Below are positions 51,866 to 61,532 of a stretch of 64,000 bases of DNA, one piece after another. This DNA comes from an uncultured bacterium. Its GTDB lineage: Bacteria > Pseudomonadota > Alphaproteobacteria > CAJXXZ01 > 1604HC. The notes beneath the pieces were generated by a model. It made no database searches. It was not told the DNA's origin and saw only the letters and a program-made list of their open reading frames with translations. Each line of letters starts with the position of its first letter. The first letter of the stretch is position 1. The position numbers and the translations under genes are program-made. The stretch lies in the NCBI GenBank assembly GCA_913063285.1, contig CAJXXZ010000002.1, positions 1-64,000 on the forward strand. The letters run 5' to 3'.

Positions 51866-52531
51866 TTATTTATTACTTGTACTTACAGTTTTCCCTGCTA
51901 GTGCATCTTGAGCTATTTGCCTTTCTTGTGCATACGTAGTTTCAAATAAATTACGAATTTTTGCATTTTCCCTATATGTTTGTGTTACCAATTGTGTGTT
52001 TTGTAGATTACTATGTATTTCTTTAGATTTATTAATAAGTTCTGTAGTTCTTTCTTCATATTCTTTAAATACTTTATTAAATTTTATTTCTTCAGATTCA
52101 TTTATATTTGGAGATTCATCTTTCAATTTATTCAGCTCTAGCAATTTCCTGCTGTTAACACCTAGACTATGTAATGTATTTTGAAGATAAGCATCTTGAT
52201 TTTGAGTATTAGGATCCATCCCAAGTTCATTTACATTCATATAAAAACTAGATGCATCATCTCGTGATATTATATATACTGGTGGAGTGATAAGTTTACG
52301 ATCTATTTTCTCCACCTTCTGATCAAATTCACTTTTACCTGTAAGTCTTCTTTCTACATGATCAACAAAGTTTTGTACTCTATTCATAAGATTAGGAGGG
52401 CTTGTAGGTTTTACTTGTGCTAGTGGAGTATGACTTCTTGCAGTATTTCCTGCAGTATCCAATACAGCAAAACTATGCTGACTAAAAAATATACTTGATA
52501 GTATAAACAATTTTTTTATAGTATTCCTCAT
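51866..52531 (-). CDS. Secreted paralog, conserved-leader family
   Basis: MRNTIKKLFILSSIFFSQHSFAVLDTAGNTARSHTPL... Confidence 0.85.
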   Translation of the reverse strand: MRNTIKKLFILSSIFFSQHSFAVLDTAGNTARSHTPLAQVKPTSPPNLMNRVQNFVDHVERRLTGKSEFDQKVEKIDRKLITPPVYIISRDDASSFYMNVNELGMDPNTQNQDAYLQNTLHSLGVNSRKLLELNKLKDESPNINESEEIKFNKVFKEYEERTTELINKSKEIHSNLQNTQLVTQTYRENAKIRNLFETTYAQERQIAQDALAGKTVSTSNK

Positions 52532-52744
52532 ACTTTCATTGTATACAAAATTTATTGATAAATTAATAACAATTTTAAAGTTATTTTTTGTAAATTTATT
52601 ATGAGTAAGGAATAGATTTGAAAATAAATGTTATTAAATTAATAAGTTGATATATTTGTATTTATGTAGAGATTATAAAGACTATTTAACTTTATATTCG
52701 AATGATAAATTGTAATTTTTTATATATTATAAATTGATCTTTTG

Positions 52745-53392
52745 CTAAGAGTTTTTAAACCTTCTTATTTCTTGTTTAGCTCTACTTTGTGATTGCTTAT
52801 AATATTCGTCTAAGCCCTCATTAAATCGATTTGATGTACTGAAAAAACTATATAATGCTGAAGATCTAGCATAAGAATTTTCGGCTTTTTCAATAATATT
52901 TCTTTTCACCTCATTAAGTCGTTGTTTTTGAAGTGGCCCTACAACTTCTTGTTGTAAAGATTCCAATTTATTTAGTTGATCAATAAAGTCATTTAAATCA
53001 TTCAAAGTTTCCTGAAGAGGTACTTGTGGACTATTTCGTTCCTTAGCATATCTCACAGGGGATGTCAAATCAAAAAAATCAGGTCTATCTCCTCCAGTTG
53101 GCTCATAATATAAAAATAAGTCCCTGTCAGTTAGATGAGTCGGTCTAACTTCCCTTGTATTAATTATTGTCTTTATTTTCTTATCTATTTCACTTCCTCT
53201 ATGATTCAAGGAGAAAAATCTTTTTACAGCAAAATTAATATCATCCAATTTATTTTCTAAAATAGAAGTATCAGTTCTAGAAGGATTAGAAATTGTAATC
53301 TCAGGATTAGAATCATTTCCTAGTACAGCAAGACTATGCTGACTGAAAAATATACTTGATAGTATAAACAACTTTTTTATAGTATTCCTCAT
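52745..53392 (-). CDS. Secreted paralog, conserved-leader family
   Basis: MRNTIKKLFILSSIFFSQHSLAVLGNDSNPEITISNPS... Confidence 0.85.
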   Translation of the reverse strand: MRNTIKKLFILSSIFFSQHSLAVLGNDSNPEITISNPSRTDTSILENKLDDINFAVKRFFSLNHRGSEIDKKIKTIINTREVRPTHLTDRDLFLYYEPTGGDRPDFFDLTSPVRYAKERNSPQVPLQETLNDLNDFIDQLNKLESLQQEVVGPLQKQRLNEVKRNIIEKAENSYARSSALYSFFSTSNRFNEGLDEYYKQSQSRAKQEIRRFKNS

Positions 53393-53482
53393 ATTTTCAT
53401 CATATACAAATTTTATTGATAAATAAATAACGATTTTAAAGTTATTTTTGTAAATTGATAGCTAAAACTAAATTTAACTTGC

Positions 53483-54094
53483 TTAATTGCTTTGTATATT
53501 TAATAGTTGTGTTGCGGATGCATTATGTAAATTTATATATTTAGCAAGCACTGCATTTAATGTACCCAACATACTTCTTAGCTTATATATATCAATATGT
53601 ATTTCATGACGTGAATTTATTCTCCATAATATTTGTACTTTATTAGACTGCTTTTTAATATCTTGAATATTGACTTTTTCTATATCTTTAGACTGCTTTT
53701 CAATAGACTCAATATGATTATTAATTATATCTATATGATATTTAATTTCCTCAATCTTAGCAGAGTTTACTTTTTGTATTTCATGAATAACATCGATATT
53801 CTTTTGCTTACTTAATTCGTTAAGAGAAAATTGTTTATCACCTAATTTCAGCTCTATATCATGTATAATTTCCTTATTCTTTTCATAAACTTTATCAATT
53901 TTATTAGGAGTTTTCTCTAAATTTTCAATATACTTGATAGTATTTAGCAGTTCATCATCTGCTTTATATGAATCTTCTTTACGTAAAAATAAATGAAATT
54001 CATGTTGCTCTAAATCTTCTGAATCTGTGAAATCATAGCTATAAATATTTTGATTTATGAAAATACAAAATATTAGTATAATAAGCCTAGTCAT
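53483..54094 (-). CDS. Secreted coiled-coil-like protein of unknown function
   Basis: MTRLIILIFCIFINQNIYS signal peptide-like; long heptad-rich region; different leader from the neighbouring family; internal start chosen. Confidence 0.65.
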   Translation of the reverse strand: MTRLIILIFCIFINQNIYSYDFTDSEDLEQHEFHLFLRKEDSYKADDELLNTIKYIENLEKTPNKIDKVYEKNKEIIHDIELKLGDKQFSLNELSKQKNIDVIHEIQKVNSAKIEEIKYHIDIINNHIESIEKQSKDIEKVNIQDIKKQSNKVQILWRINSRHEIHIDIYKLRSMLGTLNAVLAKYINLHNASATQLLNIQSN

Positions 54095-54253
54095 ACATGA
54101 TACTCTTAAATCAAAAAGTTTATAAACTCTTGTTATCTTTATCATGGTTCATATTAATTCAGCATGAAATTATTAATGATTAATGAATACTTATGATATG
54201 AATAGTAATATGATTTTTATTTAAAATACATAGTTTATGAATAAATATTAATT

Positions 54254-54775
54254 TTATTTATCTGATTTATATGTATCAAAGAAATATGGAATATTTGTAC
54301 TTGTCCATTTTGGAGGCCGTATATCATTTTGCCATTTTTTTACTAGTTGTTTTCGATATGCTATTCTTAAGTCTGGCTCACTTTTAAATTCTGTGCAATT
54401 AAATTTAAAAAACTGTACAGAAAGCTTGGTTTGATAATCATTTGTCTTTTTTGAGTTAAACATTTCAAATAATTCATTCCAAGATTTGTGAGGAATTGGA
54501 TCACTGATTCGTGTAAGATCTCGTCTCATTTTTTCTTTTGCTAGATCATCAAAATATTGAACCAGCCATGAATAATGATGTACGTTATCTCTTGCCCATA
54601 TTGAACATGGATGATTAAAATGTGTTATTTTATATAATCTTGTATCATCACCAAATAGGCATCTATATGCAGATGAAAGCATTTGAGCAGTTTCTAGAAT
54701 CATTTTATTCAATCTGAGATCATCAAGATGAGATACTGCTTCTTGAGTATTAAATGATGTTGCAAAAATATTCAT
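54254..54775 (-). CDS. Phage-type protein, possibly Pyr_excise (T4 DenV)-like
   Basis: DDLRLNKMILETAQMLSSAYR...HFNHPCSIWARDNVHHYSWLVQYFDDLAKE resembles phage proteins with 'K.ILETAQLLSTA...HPC..W' motif; family name from memory. Confidence 0.55.
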   Translation of the reverse strand: MNIFATSFNTQEAVSHLDDLRLNKMILETAQMLSSAYRCLFGDDTRLYKITHFNHPCSIWARDNVHHYSWLVQYFDDLAKEKMRRDLTRISDPIPHKSWNELFEMFNSKKTNDYQTKLSVQFFKFNCTEFKSEPDLRIAYRKQLVKKWQNDIRPPKWTSTNIPYFFDTYKSDK

Positions 54776-54884
54776 AGCATCATATTATACAATAAAATTA
54801 TTAAAATGCATTATTTTTTAATTTAATAATCAGTTAATACAATAATTTTTAGCTAATATTTTGCTAATTTTCAATAATAAAATT

Positions 54885-54969
54885 CGGATAGAGTGGGATT
54901 CGAACCCACGATACATTGCTGTATGCCGGTTTTCAAGACCGGTGCCTTAAACCGCTCGACCATCTATCC
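54885..54969 (-). tRNA. tRNA-Ser (anticodon UGA)
   Basis: Reverse strand ggatagatggtcgagcggtttaaggcaccggtcttgaaaaccggcatacagcaatgtatcgtgggttcgaatcccactctatccg; long variable arm; loop cttgaaa. Confidence 0.93.
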
Positions 54970-55041
54970 AAAGTTATTATAACAAAAATGATACAATCTT
55001 CAATATTGACAATTGAATTATATATATTTATTATCTATTTT

Positions 55042-55356
55042 ATGGACGGTTGTTTTGTCACTGGCAGAAGAATGATGTATGGACACAATGTTAGCCATGC
55101 AAATAACAAGACTTTAAAGATATTTAAACCAAATATATCATATAAGCGCTTATTTAGTGAAAAATTAGGAAACGTTAGAGTGAAGATATCAAGAAGAGGT
55201 GAAAGAACTATAGAAAAATATAATGGCATTGATTCATTTGTACTAAACTATAAAAAATTGACACAAGATGCTGAAAACTTTAAAAAACGTCTTTTAAAAT
55301 ATAGTAAAAGACTTTCAAAGCAAGCTGAAAAAAACTCTTCTAATAAAGTTAGTTAA
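55042..55356 (+). CDS. rpmB: 50S ribosomal protein L28 with C-terminal extension
   Basis: MDGCFVTGRRMMYGHNVSHANNKTLKIFKPN...LGNVRVKISRRGERTIEKYNGIDSFV; the track start at 54916 overlaps tRNA-Ser and is rejected. Confidence 0.85.
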   Translation: MDGCFVTGRRMMYGHNVSHANNKTLKIFKPNISYKRLFSEKLGNVRVKISRRGERTIEKYNGIDSFVLNYKKLTQDAENFKKRLLKYSKRLSKQAEKNSSNKVS

Positions 55357-55395
55357 ATATTTAACAATACTTTATCAATAAATATATTATATTCT

Positions 55396-55497
55396 ATGTT
55401 GATGTTTCTTTACCTCTCGATATTTGGATTTGTTATAACTTGCGTTCTTATATTTGATGATGAAGAAAATTATGATGAGAAAAATCATGATAAATGA
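55396..55497 (+). CDS. Micro-ORF, 33 aa, one TM plus acidic tail
   Basis: MLMFLYLSIFGFVITCVLIFDDEENYDEKNHDK*. Confidence 0.35.
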   Translation: MLMFLYLSIFGFVITCVLIFDDEENYDEKNHDK

Positions 55498-55765
55498 TAT
55501 AGTATGTAATATATAAACTAAATTCATAAATTTCGGTCGTATTTTATATTAGCATAATCCAAAATTTTTGCACTTCATAGAATATAACTATTAAACTTAC
55601 AATAAAACTGAAACTAATACTGAAAAATGACTGACTTATACATTAAAGCAAAAAATTATGAAAAATAAACTGACATAAAATATTACTTATATTCTTGAAT
55701 ATTAGGTCAAGAAATTTATATATAAAGTCAAAGAAAATTTAATATAGAAGCATAATAATACATAT

Positions 55766-55897
55766 ATGGACCCTAAAGAATTAGTAGTTATTTTTTTAAT
55801 AATTATATCTTCAATTTTACATATCACTTATGTATTTATATTAGCTAATATAGTTCATTTTATAGTAAGAAGAATTTTATCTCAATTTAAATTATAA
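55766..55897 (+). CDS. Micro-ORF, 43 aa, one-TM protein, paralog of 56209-56346
   Basis: MDPKELVVIFLIIISSILHITYVFILANIVHFIVRRILSQFKL*. Confidence 0.65.
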   Translation: MDPKELVVIFLIIISSILHITYVFILANIVHFIVRRILSQFKL

Positions 55898-56035
55898 TTA
55901 CATTAATAAACAATATATTAGTAAATGTGAGTATAATTTAGTTATTGTAAACTATATTGTTCACAAAGAAAACCTATCAAAAGATTTATATAAAATGTAA
56001 AGTTAATTTTAATATATTTTTATAAGAATACATAC

Positions 56036-56143
56036 ATGGATGTTAAAGAAACAATATTTTTCATCATTACTTTCACAATATGCTTTATCTATATTAAATG
56101 TTTAAGATTGCTATTTAAATTAATTGCATCTATGTTTGAATGA
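56036..56143 (+). CDS. Micro-ORF, 35 aa, one-TM; shares upstream DNA and start with 55766
   Basis: MDVKETIFFIITFTICFIYIKCLRLLFKLIASMFE*; upstream 'aatacatacATGGATGTTAAAGAA' vs 'aatacatatATGGACCCTAAAGAA'. Confidence 0.5.
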   Translation: MDVKETIFFIITFTICFIYIKCLRLLFKLIASMFE

Positions 56144-56208
56144 ATTTAATAGCATTAATTTAATTTTAAATATGTATGATCGTAGTGTATAGATAAGGAG
56201 GCAAAATT

Positions 56209-56346
56209 ATGTCTATTCCCGGATTAGATAGATTTTTTTTAGTTTTAATTACATTTATAATTTTACATGCTACTTATGGATTTGTATTAGCTAATATAAT
56301 TCATTTTATGGTCAAGAAAGTGTTATATTATTTTAAATTACAATAA
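56209..56346 (+). CDS. Micro-ORF, 45 aa, one-TM protein, paralog of 55766-55897
   Basis: MSIPGLDRFFLVLITFIILHATYGFVLANIIHFMVKKVLYYFKLQ*; strong SD AAGGAGG at ~56195. Confidence 0.7.
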   Translation: MSIPGLDRFFLVLITFIILHATYGFVLANIIHFMVKKVLYYFKLQ

Positions 56347-56502
56347 CAAACTCAAAATAAATTGTATCAGTTATTTAACTTTTCAGAGACAATAAAAATT
56401 AATGTAAATATGTAAATTATTGAATTATATCACATAAAAATTTTTTAAAATCAATAAATTAAATTGTTTGTATATAAATTATTAACATTACTAAAATACG
56501 AT

Positions 56503-56598
56503 ATGATAATGTTACTTTTCAACATCATATTTTGGATTTCTGTCTATATAATAGTAAAATTTATGAATATAAGCTGGAAAAAGTTTTTTAAAAAATAA
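56503..56598 (+). CDS. Micro-ORF, 31 aa, hydrophobic with basic C-terminus
   Basis: MIMLLFNIIFWISVYIIVKFMNISWKKFFKK*. Confidence 0.35.
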   Translation: MIMLLFNIIFWISVYIIVKFMNISWKKFFKK

Positions 56599-56805
56599 TG
56601 AAAATATTTGTACTAATTCTTTGATATCATATGTACTATCTTTTGAAATTATGTATACTAGTTAGTGGTAATCTGTATAATTTTAATCATCAGCGTAATT
56701 TTATTACAAACTTTAGTATAATTATTATATAGTTTATTTACATCATAATTTCATTGTTATATAAGCTTTAATAAAATATTAATTCTTAAGTTATATCAAT
56801 ATTAT

Positions 56806-56913
56806 GTGTCTAACCATAATTTTCTTAAAATAGAAACAATTTTATTTATAATAGCAGCTTTTTTTATGACTAAAATTTTAAATTGGATTTGGAAATATTT
56901 GAAATTACCTTGA
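56806..56913 (+). CDS. Possible GTG-start micro-ORF, 35 aa, hydrophobic
   Basis: VSNHNFLKIETILFIIAAFFMTKILNWIWKYLKLP*; same length and KxETIxFII pattern as 56036-56143. Confidence 0.25.
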   Translation: MSNHNFLKIETILFIIAAFFMTKILNWIWKYLKLP

Positions 56914-57689
56914 AAATTTTCACTTAACTTTATGTTTATAAAGTTTATACCAACTCAAATCATAGTTTAATATAAAATTGATGTCTTAACTGTGAAAAAA
57001 TTACGATAATTATATTCTGATATCAATAATAATTTAATATAATGAAATTTGATAAACTATAGTTTGAAGAAATATAGTGTAATTAAAATATATACACTCA
57101 TTTAATTTGATTACAAAATCATCACAATATCATTAAAAGTAAATTTAATACAAAAAAGAACATATTTATATTAGCTGAAAAGTTATTATCAATAAACATA
57201 TACTTATAAATATAATTTGCGAGTACAAATATAATGATTATATAAATCATAATCAATAATTGAAATACCATCATATAAGAATCTGATCTCAAAAAACTAA
57301 GATAATCATAACTAAAATAATCAATTTCGACAGGTTAAAAAGAATATTATAACAAAATACTTCTGAATTTAGAGTTCATGAATTGAGTTGCTTTTAGTTA
57401 CTCACTTGTTGATCTAAAAGTAAACTTATAACTTAAAGTATTATATTGACTGACATTTCTCTTTAAATTGAAGTTTATCTCATTAAATTTATTTATCTTT
57501 AGATAAAATTCATATGTCTTTAAACTCATCTTGTAGTTTTACATTCGTTTCTCCTATAGAACGGTAATCTTTAAAATATTCACCATGATATATATGAAAA
57601 TCTAGCATTGTAGTTATAGATGAAAAATATTTTTTATTTGCTATAATATATTATTCTCGTATTAAATTAACAATGTTAAAAGCATGTTT

Positions 57690-58763
57690 TTAAGCAAATT
57701 TACTAAATAAATTGGAATAAGCTTCATTAATGAACCAAATCATTTCTTCATTTACTTCTTGACCTTGAAATTGACTCTCTGATTCCACAGAACCTGATTC
57801 ATATTCCATGATATATGAGATAGGTGATGAATTCATATCATGTCCATGAAGCTTATCTAATGATTCAACTGCTTAGGTTGATTGATTAAATTCATAATGT
57901 ACATATAGGTTATCATTGATCTTAATATGTGTTATTTTTTTATTTCCATCTAACAAATTAAATGTTGTTTGCTCACATATTTTTTCAAAGTAGAAGTAAC
58001 AAGAACTGTTCGTTTTTTGAAGATTTGACGTAACAAATTAAGATACATCATCAGGCAAATTTTATGATTCACAAGCATATACAATATAATTCGTAGTATA
58101 ATCAGAATTAGTATTCTTTACCTCAGAAAATTTTTGATAAATGATAAGCCTTCTGTGTCATAATCCTTGTTTTAAGTATCATTTTCAGCCTATGCATTAA
58201 TAACTTCTGAAATATAATATCATATCTATATAAAACAAAAATTTTTTGAGCTTTTGTATAATCTATTTATGCTTTAAGATTTATTAATGCTTCATAAGCT
58301 TAAATTTCAAAATATTATTATAATATGAATGATATTATATTCATCATATTATCATCACAAATTTTTCGTAAAGTTTATAATAATGTGTAATGTTTTGTAT
58401 TCTTTGTATATTGATTTATATTGAATAATATATTCCTATTTAAATCATGAAATACAGTGTATGCCACATAAGTTGAATCATCACTTGTAATAAGTTGGCT
58501 TTGATTATGTATATAACATCTATCAATGATTTCATAATTATTTTTTTCAGCTGCAATTTCATACAAATCATACACTTCTTTAGATATACAATCTTGTAGC
58601 ATGCATTTAAAACTTCAGTAATACCAGCTTGATGCATTAATGGGTCAGTATTAATAAAAGTAATTTTACTAAAGTTGATATTTATAAATATGATTACTAT
58701 ATTAATTATTATCCATATATCGACTTCTGCAAAATAGAAATCATTAAAAAATAATGAATACAT
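57690..58763 (-). pseudogene. Multi-stop decayed ORF of unknown family
   Basis: Protein-like stretches broken by in-frame stops: ...RCYIHNQSQLITSDDSTYVAYTVFHDLNRNILFNINQY..., KFSEVKNTNSDYTTNYIVYACES*NLPDDVS*FVTSNLQKTNSSCYFYFEKICEQTTFNLLDGNKKITHIKINDNLYVHYEFNQST*AVESLDKLHGHDMNSSPISYIMEYESGSVESESQFQGQEVNEEMIWFINEAYSNLFSKFA*. Confidence 0.75.
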
Positions 58764-58843
58764 TTAAATTTTTATTTACTTCTTTGATTTTCATATAAAA
58801 TACAAGTGTTGACATATTTATGATAAGAAGGTAGGAAGTTAAT

Positions 58844-60187
58844 GTGCTTATACAAAGCTGTTTTAATAATTATGATATAAGAGGAAATATCATTCATTTA
58901 AAACAAAATGACGTTTACAGAATTGGTTATGAGTTTGCTAATATTGTTTTTGAAAATAATGGATTAAGTATAGCTGTTGGTTGTGATCGTAGAGAATCTT
59001 CACCTAAATTACTGAAGTGGTTAATAGAAGGAATTAGTGATTATGGAATGAAAGTATATTGTGTAAATTGTGCAACAAGTCCAATGATGCAATTTACGGA
59101 ATATATTTATGAAAATGTAAATGCTACAGTTATGGTCACAGCTTCACATAACTCCTGGAAGGATAATGGATTTAAATTTACCATTAATAAAAAGCCATTT
59201 TTTGGCGAAGAATTACAAAAATTATCTCAAAGACTTCTTGATGCGAATTGTAGTGAAAAAAGAAAGTCACAACTTCATACAAATTTACCTGTAATGTCAA
59301 TATATTTACAAAAACTTATAAATGAATTTATAATTGATAGTGATATAAAAGTTGTGTGGGATGCAGGTCATGGAGCTGCTGGTGATGTTTTATTTGAACT
59401 GCTACCTCAACTACACGGTACTCATATTCTTGTTCGAAAAGAAAGCAAACCAATGGATACATTTGATCCTGCTAAATCTAGTTTTATAGATTATACTACT
59501 TCTCAAGTAAAGTCACATAATGCTCATATTGGATTTGCCATGGACGGAGATGCTGATAGGCTTGTAGTGATAGATGATAATTATGAAGTTGTATCAAGTG
59601 ATGAAATGTTAGCAATTTTCGCCTTATTTTCAAATGCTAAAAAAGTAGTATGGGACTTTAAGTCTAGTAGAGTTTTAGCTGAATGGTTAGATGAAAGAGG
59701 TATAGAATGTACTTTAACTCATACTGGACATGCATACATTAGAAAAGAAATGCAAAGATGTAAAGCGGATTTTGGTGGTGAAATTAGTGGACATTACTTA
59801 TTTGGAAAATGCCACTTTTATATTGATGATGCTATATATAGTGCTTTGGTACTAATACAAATTTTATCAAGGCTATCCATTTCTCTATCGAAATTAAGAA
59901 AATCGTTACCTACAATATCAGTATCAAAAATTTTTAGAATTCCAATTACTAATAAAGAAGAAATTTTAAATATTATTTTAAATAGTGTACAAAAAAAAGG
60001 TCTGGTCTGTGACATCATATTTAACAATGCTTTATTAGTTAATTTTCCTGAGGGTTGGTGGATAGCAAGAGTTGCTCAAACAGAACCTGTATTATCAGTT
60101 CGCTGTGAAGGCTGGACAGAAGATGCTTTAAATAAAATTTTAGCACAAATGGAAAACACATTATCAAATATAGGAATATCTTTATAG
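58844..60187 (+). CDS. Phosphomannomutase/phosphoglucomutase
   Basis: NNYDIRGNI, VTASHNSWKDNGFKF, GFAMDGDADRLVVID, GGEISGHYLF; GTG start. Confidence 0.93.
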   Translation: MLIQSCFNNYDIRGNIIHLKQNDVYRIGYEFANIVFENNGLSIAVGCDRRESSPKLLKWLIEGISDYGMKVYCVNCATSPMMQFTEYIYENVNATVMVTASHNSWKDNGFKFTINKKPFFGEELQKLSQRLLDANCSEKRKSQLHTNLPVMSIYLQKLINEFIIDSDIKVVWDAGHGAAGDVLFELLPQLHGTHILVRKESKPMDTFDPAKSSFIDYTTSQVKSHNAHIGFAMDGDADRLVVIDDNYEVVSSDEMLAIFALFSNAKKVVWDFKSSRVLAEWLDERGIECTLTHTGHAYIRKEMQRCKADFGGEISGHYLFGKCHFYIDDAIYSALVLIQILSRLSISLSKLRKSLPTISVSKIFRIPITNKEEILNIILNSVQKKGLVCDIIFNNALLVNFPEGWWIARVAQTEPVLSVRCEGWTEDALNKILAQMENTLSNIGISL

Positions 60188-60223
60188 CTTGACATAAACA
60201 TCAGCTTATATTATAGGTATAGA

Positions 60224-60763
60224 ATGTTCAGAAATCGAATAGCGGGATTATTTCTATTTATCTTAACAATATTTACGGCTTGGTTCTTTCTTTATCCTCA
60301 AAAAGTTATACTGTATGATTTAGAGCAAAAAAGCTACATAGAATACAAAAATAAAAATCAAAGTGTTTTACTTTTAATTCCAGATATACACTCCTCTATT
60401 CAAATTATGAATATATGGGACTTTATGACAAAGTTATTTGAAAGTGTAAATGTACATGAGAAAAATCGACCTACTTTTATGATGATAACTAAGCAGTCAG
60501 AAAAAATGAACCTTGAGTCCATATTAATGTCTTATAGAATGAGTAAAGGCAGTAAATATATAAAAGACTCTACTGTTTATGTGGATACAAATGGTAATTT
60601 ATTTAAAAAATTTGGAAACTCCTCATCTAGCACTGTAGTTGTATTTGATGATAAATTAAAACCTCATATATATACAGATGCTGAGCAAAGAGGTATACAC
60701 TGGTCTACAGTAGAAGGACTATTAGAACTATCTAAATTACTAAATATAAGACTAATTGGGTAA
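60224..60763 (+). CDS. Membrane-anchored protein of unknown function
   Basis: N-terminal TM FLFILTIFTAWFFLYP; overlaps the start of the next gene; no family recognised. Confidence 0.6.
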   Translation: MFRNRIAGLFLFILTIFTAWFFLYPQKVILYDLEQKSYIEYKNKNQSVLLLIPDIHSSIQIMNIWDFMTKLFESVNVHEKNRPTFMMITKQSEKMNLESILMSYRMSKGSKYIKDSTVYVDTNGNLFKKFGNSSSSTVVVFDDKLKPHIYTDAEQRGIHWSTVEGLLELSKLLNIRLIG

Positions 60764-61446
60764 TGCGTAAGATTGCTCATGTTATCTCTTTAAGAGGATT
60801 TTGTAGTAGAAGATTTGCCGAAAAATTAGTTTTAAATGAAAAAGTACGAGTTAATGGACTATTAATTTCAAATGTTGCTGAAAAAATAGATGAAAATTCT
60901 AATATTGAAATTAATGATTTCACATTAAAAGTTCCTCAAACTAGATTATGGACCATAAATAAGCCTGTAAAAGTACTATCTTCTCACAAATCTCAAAAAG
61001 AATTTAAAACTATTTTCGACTATTTACCTGATCTACCTTACACAACCTACATTGGAAGATTAGATTATATGTCTGAAGGACTTATGTTACTGACAAATAA
61101 TCCTAAATTAGTAAATTTAATGCAAAAATTTGAAAGAGTGTATGAAGTTATTATTCATGAAAAACCTAATAAGGAATTTTTTAAGTTTTGTAATAATCCT
61201 ATTATTGATAATATTAAATACATGCCAATCATATGTGACAAATTATATAAATATGAAAAATTTTGGAAATTAAGATTAAGATTATTTGAAGGAAAAAATA
61301 GAGAAATTCGTAATATTTGCAAATACTTTCAATTAAAAATTATACGATTAATTCGAATTTCCTACGGACCATTTAATGTTCCAAAAATTTTATGTAAAGA
61401 AGTGAATTTTTCAATAGTGAATAAAATTTTGCTTGATACTTTGTGA
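60763..61446 (+). CDS. RsuA/RluB-family pseudouridine synthase
   Basis: N-terminal S4-like SLRGFCSRRFAEKLV...VRVNG; YIGRLDYMSEGLMLLTNN; EGKNREIRNIC. Confidence 0.9.
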   Translation: MRKIAHVISLRGFCSRRFAEKLVLNEKVRVNGLLISNVAEKIDENSNIEINDFTLKVPQTRLWTINKPVKVLSSHKSQKEFKTIFDYLPDLPYTTYIGRLDYMSEGLMLLTNNPKLVNLMQKFERVYEVIIHEKPNKEFFKFCNNPIIDNIKYMPIICDKLYKYEKFWKLRLRLFEGKNREIRNICKYFQLKIIRLIRISYGPFNVPKILCKEVNFSIVNKILLDTL

Positions 61447-61532
61447 TAATCATTAATATGAGAACTTATTTTAAAATTTTAACTAATTTAATTAAGATTA
61501 AATCAAGATTTTTGATATAGCATGAGAAAGTT

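Noticed and set aside
54916-55356. Track start of the 146-aa ORF
   Set aside because: The first ~40 codons overlap tRNA-Ser; the L28 homology begins at MDGCFVTGRR (55042).
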